Assembly: GCA_017411935.1 (NCBI GenBank)
Contig: JAFQPC010000201.1
Coordinates: 1 to 10,384 of the forward strand
Reading direction: 5' to 3'
Source of the DNA: Clostridia bacterium
GTDB lineage: Bacteria; Bacillota; Clostridia; Oscillospirales; CAG-272
DNA: 10,384 nt
Position numbers and translations under genes: made by a program
Shown here: one piece after another, positions 5,796-10,384 of the stretch
Layout of the letters: the number at the start of each line of letters is the position of its first letter
Numbering within the stretch: position 1 is the stretch's first letter
The notes under the pieces: generated by a model
Databases searched by the model: none
The model's input: only the letters and a program-made list of their open reading frames with translations
What the model was told of the DNA's origin: nothing

Positions 5796-6356
5796 TCACA
5801 AAAAAATCTTCTGATACTGCTTTCCCTGCATCGCGCTCTCCAGCGTGGGGATCAACAGCGAAAAATCCGCCACGAGCGAATGCGGCTTTTTCTCGGGATC
5901 ATCCTGCCGCATCGGCACGAAATACACACATTTCCGCGAGAGAAGCAAGCCGATGTTTTTAAGATTTGCCGACAGCGCATCATTCGAAGCAAGGCAGATC
6001 ACCAGCGGACGGTCGCTCCGCAGATGCGCCTTTGCCGCCATCGTCACCGCCGTATCGGTCACGCCCAGCGCCATTTTTGCCAAGGTGTTTCCCGTGCAGG
6101 GGCAAAGCAAAAGCGCATCCAGCGGCGTCTTTGGTCCCAGCGGCTCCGCCCCCACCACCGTGTGAATGATCTCTCGTCCGCAAAGAGCTTCGACCTTTTC
6201 GCGAAGATCATCGGCGCGACCGAAATGGGTGTCGGTCGAAAAGACGTTTTCGCTCATAATGGGCTGAATTTCAAGTCCCCGTTCGCGCAACGCGGCAAGC
6301 TGACGAAGCGCGGAAGCATGCGTACAGTACGAACCGCACATGGCAAATCCGATCAT
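5796..6356 (-). CDS. dpaB: Dipicolinate synthase subunit B
   Basis: This flavoprotein-like subunit, together with DpaA, converts a lysine-pathway intermediate (dihydrodipicolinate or its precursor) to dipicolinic acid in the mother cell. The product is loaded into the spore core for heat resistance. The 186 residues match SpoVFB along their length: IGFAMCGSYCTH at the N-terminus (flavin-fold loop), AEPLGPKTPLD (70-80), CPCTGNTLAKMA (85-96), TMAAKAHLR (105-113) and QDDPEKKPHSLVAD (151-164). The start is the ATG at 6356, although the frame stays open to 6455. It aligns with the family, follows GGAGGAGG, and overlaps the dpaA stop as ATGA. B. subtilis SpoVFB is 200 residues, so this copy looks complete. 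Translation is probably coupled to dpaA. Confidence 0.94.
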   Translation of the reverse strand: MIGFAMCGSYCTHASALRQLAALRERGLEIQPIMSENVFSTDTHFGRADDLREKVEALCGREIIHTVVGAEPLGPKTPLDALLLCPCTGNTLAKMALGVTDTAVTMAAKAHLRSDRPLVICLASNDALSANLKNIGLLLSRKCVYFVPMRQDDPEKKPHSLVADFSLLIPTLESAMQGKQYQKIFL

Positions 6357-7249
6357 CCCTCGCTCACCTCCTCCCGTAAGATCTCTCCCACACAGGAAGC
6401 GATCAATCGTCCCGCGCTCTCGGGCGCGTATTTTCCGGGCAACGAGGTCGCCCATAAGACGTTAGCGCGAAGCTCCTTCGCAGCGCAAATATCAACGCCC
6501 CCCGGAACAGAGGCAAGATCAATCAAAAAGGTGGAGTGATCGGCTTTCTCCAAAAAATCGCGTCCGAACAGCCAATGCGGTACCGTGTTGTAAATGACAT
6601 CAAAGCCGTGCAGAAGCTCCACGGGAGAAATGCCCTCGCGCAATCGCAACGTTTCGCACCCCAAGCTCTCAGCCCACGCAAGATCCTTGCTTTTCCGCGC
6701 CGCCACCGTCACGCGTGCGCCAAGAGAAAGAAGCAGGCGGACGAGGTGCTTCGAGATCCGTCCAAAGCCCGTTACTGCCACCCGCGCGCCAAAAAGATTT
6801 TTCGTTAAGCTGTTCATCGCAATACTGATCGCCGCCTCTGCCGTCGTATAGGCGTTTTGAATCTGAAACTCCTCCGATCCAAAATAATCTCTCACCCGAA
6901 TCCCCGCCGCTTCGGCAGATGCCACGACAGTTTCCGGAATCCTTCCCCCAACGAGCAACGAGCGAGCTGCCATCGCTTCGATCACCTCGGAGAGCCGAAC
7001 CTTTGTTTCGATCCCCGCCAAGGGGCAGGAAAGAAGCACGCCATCCGCCGTAGCAGGCAGAGGAAGCACCACAGCATCCGCGTTCGAGATCGCCCCCTCA
7101 AAGCTCTCGCAGAGTGTCAGGGATCGATCCCATTCGGCACGGTCGATGCCGAACACCTTGACGGAGAAGCCTTGCTCGGCAAGCTCCCGCGCGGCAATAT
7201 ATTGCCGCAGATCTCCGCCGAGGACGGCAATGTTCGTTTTATTTTTCAT
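6353..7249 (-). CDS. dpaA: Dipicolinate synthase subunit A
   Basis: This is the NAD(P)-binding dehydrogenase-like subunit of dipicolinate synthase (SpoVFA). The 298 residues contain an N-terminal domain starting IAVLGGDLRQ (7-16), with LPLPATADGV around 62-71. A second Rossmann domain reads VAVTGFGRISKHLV (157-170). The conserved loops NTVP (221-224), LIDLASVPGGVD (242-253) and LPGKYAPESAG (270-280) all match the family. The ATG at 7249 has AAAGGA 10 bases upstream. Its stop overlaps the dpaB start by four bases. In B. subtilis these two genes head a cluster with asd, dapG and dapA; here none of those is adjacent, so precursor supply must come from lysine genes elsewhere. A sigma-K-like promoter lies about 50 bp upstream. 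Confidence 0.95.
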   Translation of the reverse strand: MKNKTNIAVLGGDLRQYIAARELAEQGFSVKVFGIDRAEWDRSLTLCESFEGAISNADAVVLPLPATADGVLLSCPLAGIETKVRLSEVIEAMAARSLLVGGRIPETVVASAEAAGIRVRDYFGSEEFQIQNAYTTAEAAISIAMNSLTKNLFGARVAVTGFGRISKHLVRLLLSLGARVTVAARKSKDLAWAESLGCETLRLREGISPVELLHGFDVIYNTVPHWLFGRDFLEKADHSTFLIDLASVPGGVDICAAKELRANVLWATSLPGKYAPESAGRLIASCVGEILREEVSEG

Positions 7250-7300
7250 CGTGGTATCGTCCTTTCCATTGCGGTCACTCTATTTCAACCGCTACGATAT

Positions 7301-7328
7301 TATTTTATGAAAGCCTTTTCGGTTTGGT
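7301..7328 (-). promoter_or_regulatory. Candidate sigma-K promoter of dpaAB
   Basis: On the minus strand CATAAAATA (7309 down to 7301) matches the sigma-K -10 pattern CATAnnnTA exactly. AC at 7328-7327 sits 17 bp upstream, where sigma-K promoters carry their minimal AC -35. No TTGACA/TATAAT pair is present in this orientation. B. subtilis spoVF is a sigma-K operon in the mother cell, so motif and gene agree. The -35 is only two bases, so the support comes mainly from the -10. Confidence 0.55.
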
Positions 7329-7372
7329 TCAGAGAAAAACGCTCTCATTTTTGACACTTTTTCGCAAAAGGA

Positions 7373-7401
7373 TTGACAAGAAGGATATCGGGTGGTATAA
7401 T
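7373..7401 (+). promoter_or_regulatory. Sigma-A promoter of alaS
   Basis: A perfect -35 TTGACA (7373-7378) and a perfect -10 TATAAT (7396-7401) have a 17-bp spacer, with an extended -10 (TGGTATAAT). Transcription should start near 7408. The leader of about 47 bases is too short for a T-box riboswitch. Confidence 0.85.
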
Positions 7402-7454
7402 TAAAATGATATTCTGTGGCATTATGCCCTAAAAAGAAAGGCAAGACCAATATT

Positions 7455-10085
7455 ATGAAATGGACATCGTTAAACGAACTTCGCGAAAAATATCTTTCGT
7501 TTTTTGAATCGAAGGGACACCTGCGTCTCCCTTCCTTCCCGCTCGTTCCCATCGGAGATAAATCTTTGCTCCTGATCAACTCGGGAATGGCACCGATGAA
7601 AAAATATTTCACGGGGGAGGAAATCCCCCCGCGCAACCGTGTTACCACCTGCCAAAAGTGTATCCGTACGCCCGACCTTGACCGTGTCGGTCATACCGCG
7701 CGTCACGGTACGTATTTTGAAATGCTCGGAAACTTCTCCTTCGGTGATTACTTCAAGGACGAAGCCATTCCGTGGGCGTGGGAATTTCTGACCGAATGGC
7801 TCGAGATCCCCGCCGATCTTCTGTGGCCCTCGATCTATGAGAACGACGAGGAGGCTTATGAGATCTGGACGAAAAAGATCGGCGTTCCCGCCGAACACGT
7901 CGTCCGTCTCGGCAAGGCTGATAACTTCTGGGAGCATGGCTCAGGTCCCTGCGGACCTTGCTCCGAGATCTACTTCGACCGCGGAGAAAAGTACGGCTGC
8001 GGCTCGCCCGACTGTAAGCCGGGATGCGACTGTGACCGCTTTATGGAGATCTGGAACAACGTCTTCTCTCAGTTCAATAACGACGGAAACGGCAACTACA
8101 CCGAGCTGGCACAAAAGAACATCGACACGGGTATGGGACTGGAGCGTCTCGCCTGCGTGATGCAGGGCGTGGACAACCTTTTCGAGGTCGATACTGTCCG
8201 CAAGATCCTCAATACCGTTTGCGCCATCTCGGGTAAGACCTACGGTGAGAACGCCAAGGACGACATCTCGATCCGCGTTGTCACCGACCATATCCGAAGC
8301 GCTACCTTTATGATCTGCGACGGCGTCATTCCCTCGAACGAGGGACGTGGCTACGTGCTTCGCCGTATCCTGCGCCGTGCCTGCCGTTTCGGCAAGCTTC
8401 TCGGCATTGACCGCGCTTTCCTTTGCGAGCTCTGCGAGGTCGTTATCGGTGAAAACATCGGTGCTTACCCTGAGCTTGGCGACAAGAAAGCATATATCCT
8501 GAAGGTCATCTCGACCGAGGAAGAGCGCTTTGACGCAACCATCGACGCGGGACTTTCGATCCTCGCAGGTCTTATTGAGGAAACCGAAAAGGCAGGTACG
8601 ACCGTTATTTCGGGCGAGGATGCCTTCCGTCTGTACGACACCTTCGGCTTCCCGCTGGACATCACGCGTGAGATCGTTGAGGAAAAGGGACTTTCCATTG
8701 ATGAAGAAAAATTCACGGCTCTGATGAAAGAACAAAAGGACCGCGCAAGAGCCGCACGCGGCAATATCGGCGGCTGGGATGAGAGCTCGAAGAAGATGCT
8801 CGCATCAATTGAAAAAACGGCATTCTGCGGCTACGATCAGCTCGAAGCCGAAGCAAAGGTCATCGCTATCATTGTTGATGGCGAGAACGTCGATACGCTC
8901 TCCGAGGGCGACGCAACAATCGTTCTCGACAAGACTCCCTTCTACGGCGAGGGTGGCGGACAGATCGGAGACGAAGGAATGCTCTCGTCCGACAAAGCAA
9001 CGCTGACCGTTACCGATACCAAGAAGACCGACGGCATTTATCTGCACGAGGTTACGATCACCGAGGGTGAGGTCAAGCTTGGCGATACCCTCAAAGCAAC
9101 GGTCGGAGCAAAGTCGCGCCGCGCGACGATGCGCGCGCACTCGGCGTGCCACCTTTTGCAGGCGGCGCTTCGCGAGGTGCTTGGAGATCACGTCGAGCAG
9201 GCGGGTTCTTCGGTAGCCCTCGATCATACGCGCTTTGACTTTACGCACTTTGCCGCAATGACGGCAGAGGAGATCACCAAGGTCGAAGCTCTTGTCAACG
9301 CGTATATTCTCTCTGCGCTTGAGATCACGATGAACGAAATGCCCATCGACGAAGCAAAGAAGCTTGGTGCGATGGCGCTCTTCGGAGAAAAGTACGGCAA
9401 GGTCGTTCGCGTCGTCAAGATGGGCGATGCTTCGATCGAGCTTTGCGGCGGTACACACCTGAAAAACACGTCTGAGATCGGTCTCTTCAAGATCATCTCC
9501 GAAGCATCGGTTGCCGCAGGTGTACGCCGTATTGAAGCAGTCACGGGTGAGGCAGTGCTCGCACTCCTTGCCGACACGCAGGCACTTGTCGCAAAGACGG
9601 CGGCAGAGCTTCGCGTACAGAAGACGGCAGAGATCGCAGACCGTGCCGCACAGCTTCAGCACGAGCTCCACGCAATGAAAAAAGAAATGGAAGCGATGAA
9701 CGCAAAGCTCGCCGCAACCAAGCTTGATAGCATTCTCTCGGGAGCAAAGACGGTTGGCTCGGTCCGCCTCGTTACGGCAGTACTCGAAGAACTTCAGCCC
9801 GACGCAGCAAGAAGTCTTGCCGATGAGATCAAAGCGAGATACGACGACATCGTTGCCGTACTTGCGCTGAACACCCCCGAAAAGCTCAACTTCCTCGCTG
9901 TGGCAGGTAAGAATGCCGTAGCAGCAGGTGCACACGCAGGAAAGCTGGTCGGAGCAGTAGCTCAGATCACGGGCGGTAAGGGCGGCGGACGTCCCGACAA
10001 CGCAATGGCAGGCGGTCAGGACCGCGCAAAGATCGGTGAGGCGCTCGCTTCTGCTGAGTCGGTACTTGGCACAATGCTGAAATAA
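7455..10085 (+). CDS. alaS: Alanine--tRNA ligase
   Basis: AlaS charges tRNA-Ala in the cytoplasm and hydrolyses mischarged Ser- and Gly-tRNA. The 876-residue protein has all four parts. The class II catalytic domain carries motif 2 RHGTYFEMLGNFSFGDYFK and motif 3 GMGLERL (226-232). Next come the tRNA-recognition helices, then the editing domain with zinc ligands in HSACH (His562, His566) and CGGTH (Cys664, His668). A coiled-coil linker (about 700-760) leads to the C-Ala domain ending GGRPDNAMAGG. A cysteine cluster, YGCGSPDCKPGCDCD around residues 180-194, is typical of clostridial AlaS. I chose the ATG at 7455 over the in-frame ATG at 7416 because MKWTSLNELREKYLSFFE is the usual family start and GAAAGG precedes it, though about 13 bases away. 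The gene has its own promoter and terminator. Confidence 0.98.
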   Translation: MKWTSLNELREKYLSFFESKGHLRLPSFPLVPIGDKSLLLINSGMAPMKKYFTGEEIPPRNRVTTCQKCIRTPDLDRVGHTARHGTYFEMLGNFSFGDYFKDEAIPWAWEFLTEWLEIPADLLWPSIYENDEEAYEIWTKKIGVPAEHVVRLGKADNFWEHGSGPCGPCSEIYFDRGEKYGCGSPDCKPGCDCDRFMEIWNNVFSQFNNDGNGNYTELAQKNIDTGMGLERLACVMQGVDNLFEVDTVRKILNTVCAISGKTYGENAKDDISIRVVTDHIRSATFMICDGVIPSNEGRGYVLRRILRRACRFGKLLGIDRAFLCELCEVVIGENIGAYPELGDKKAYILKVISTEEERFDATIDAGLSILAGLIEETEKAGTTVISGEDAFRLYDTFGFPLDITREIVEEKGLSIDEEKFTALMKEQKDRARAARGNIGGWDESSKKMLASIEKTAFCGYDQLEAEAKVIAIIVDGENVDTLSEGDATIVLDKTPFYGEGGGQIGDEGMLSSDKATLTVTDTKKTDGIYLHEVTITEGEVKLGDTLKATVGAKSRRATMRAHSACHLLQAALREVLGDHVEQAGSSVALDHTRFDFTHFAAMTAEEITKVEALVNAYILSALEITMNEMPIDEAKKLGAMALFGEKYGKVVRVVKMGDASIELCGGTHLKNTSEIGLFKIISEASVAAGVRRIEAVTGEAVLALLADTQALVAKTAAELRVQKTAEIADRAAQLQHELHAMKKEMEAMNAKLAATKLDSILSGAKTVGSVRLVTAVLEELQPDAARSLADEIKARYDDIVAVLALNTPEKLNFLAVAGKNAVAAGAHAGKLVGAVAQITGGKGGGRPDNAMAGGQDRAKIGEALASAESVLGTMLK

Positions 10086-10106
10086 TCAGTTACATTGAGA
10101 AAAACA

Positions 10107-10137
10107 GAAAAGGAACAGATATTCTCTGTTCCTTTTC
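10107..10137 (+). terminator. Terminator after alaS
   Basis: GAAAAGGAACAGA (10107-10119) and TCTGTTCCTTTTC (10125-10137) form a perfect 13-bp stem with a 5-base loop, starting 21 bp after the alaS stop codon. The 3' arm itself ends in TTTT. The following bases, CCCATCTTTT, are only partly T-rich, so termination may use the inner T-run of the arm. Confidence 0.75.
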
Positions 10138-10186
10138 CCATCTTTTCGCTCTTTCCTTAAAATTCCAAAAAGTTTCTCGTTTTTTG

Positions 10187-10215
10187 TTTACAAATTAAAT
10201 ATAATATGGTATAAT
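10187..10215 (+). promoter_or_regulatory. Sigma-A promoter of the right-edge gene
   Basis: TTTACA (10187-10192) and TATAAT (10210-10215) are 17 bp apart, with an extended -10 TGGTATAAT. Two further TATAAT copies (10200-10205 and 10218-10223) lie nearby but lack a well-placed -35. The start would be near 10222, about 70 bases before the ATG. Confidence 0.75.
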
Positions 10216-10292
10216 TATATAATAGGGATTTTATCTTTTCCCTGTTCTCAAAAATACAAGAATGAGAATGCTTTGATGAAAGGAGCATCGTC

Positions 10293-10384
10293 ATGTCCAA
10301 TAAAAAATTCGATCTCTTTCATAGGATCGAGGAGCTTCCATCGCGTCTGTACATTATTCTGGCATTGGTCGCGATGGCACTCCA
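10293..10384 (+). CDS. Probable membrane protein, N-terminus only (cut by window edge)
   Basis: An ATG at 10293 follows AAGGAG by 7 bases and a consensus promoter, and the frame stays open to the window end (30 codons). The visible protein starts MSNKKFDLFHRIEELPSR and passes into the hydrophobic run LYIILALVAMAL. This indicates a short cytoplasmic N-terminus followed by a first transmembrane helix. Too little is present to name a family. The well-formed promoter and RBS make it a real gene start. Confidence 0.7.
   Translation, partial: MSNKKFDLFHRIEELPSRLYIILALVAMAL

Noticed and set aside
6357..6455. Upstream in-frame extension of dpaB
   Set aside because: It overlaps the end of dpaA, while the ATG at 6356 has a strong GGAGGAGG and the expected family N-terminus.
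5721..6539. 272-codon plus-strand open frame opposite dpaB/dpaA
   Set aside because: It runs antisense to conserved dipicolinate synthase genes and through the terminator; its Arg/His-rich sequence has no domain.
7402..7454. T-box riboswitch in the alaS leader
   Set aside because: Only about 47 bases separate the predicted start and the ATG. There is no specifier hairpin, T-box sequence or terminator.
8805..9935. Long minus-strand open frame (376 codons) inside alaS
   Set aside because: It lies wholly opposite conserved alaS coding sequence, has a Cys/Arg-rich composition typical of antisense frames, no RBS and no recognisable domain.
1..10384. CRISPR array, insertion sequence, prophage or tRNA genes
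   Set aside because: No regularly spaced direct repeats, transposase, integrase, phage gene or tRNA-like cloverleaf was recognised on reading either strand.

Overview
The window looks like a piece of chromosome from an endospore-forming, low-oxygen member of the Bacillota, most likely an uncultured Clostridia lineage. The evidence is a sporulation sigma factor (SigG), both subunits of dipicolinate synthase, strong AGGAGG-type ribosome binding sites, and classical TTGACA/TATAAT promoters. Base composition is close to balanced, with AT-rich intergenic gaps. Genus cannot be read from the sequence.

Layout. (1) 1-1274, minus strand: a nucleotide-sugar pair, a sugar-phosphate nucleotidyltransferase followed 10 bp later by the N-terminal third of UDP-glucose 4-epimerase (galE, cut by the window edge). 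(2) 1275-1465: a divergent promoter region with several small palindromes. (3) 1466-4755, plus strand: a compact operon of a Crp/Fnr-type regulator, a lipoprotein substrate-binding protein, an SsuC/TauC-type permease and an ATPase, i.e. a NitT/TauT-like ABC importer with its own regulator. (4) 4750-5590: sigG, with a sigma-F-like promoter at the ATPase stop codon and a 14-bp hairpin that buries its ribosome binding site. (5) 5591-5795: a hairpin-rich intergenic repeat and terminator between convergent genes. (6) 5796-7249, minus strand: dpaA-dpaB (spoVFA-spoVFB), with overlapping stop and start and a sigma-K-like promoter. (7) 7373-10137, plus strand: alaS with its own promoter and terminator. 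(8) 10187-10384: promoter and first 30 codons of a probable membrane protein.

Two observations stand out. First, the substrate-binding protein appears to be circularly permuted. The segment that normally forms the C-terminal part of this family (ALDMTAEW ... PSDDFYY) comes directly after the lipoprotein signal, and the segment that normally begins the mature protein (KVYALNGTT ... LPEP) comes last. The reading frame is intact and the operon is otherwise normal. Second, the sigG start region combines a terminator-like hairpin containing the Shine-Dalgarno sequence with a sigma-F-like promoter. The predicted start point of that promoter removes almost all of the 5' arm of the hairpin. Read-through mRNA from the ABC operon would therefore be terminated or untranslatable, while mRNA from sigG's own promoter would be free to be translated.

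Functionally, the sporulation genes form a small late-sporulation cluster: SigG would act in the forespore, while DpaAB would make dipicolinic acid in the mother cell. The transporter, nucleotide-sugar and alaS genes are ordinary vegetative neighbours with sigma-A-type promoters.
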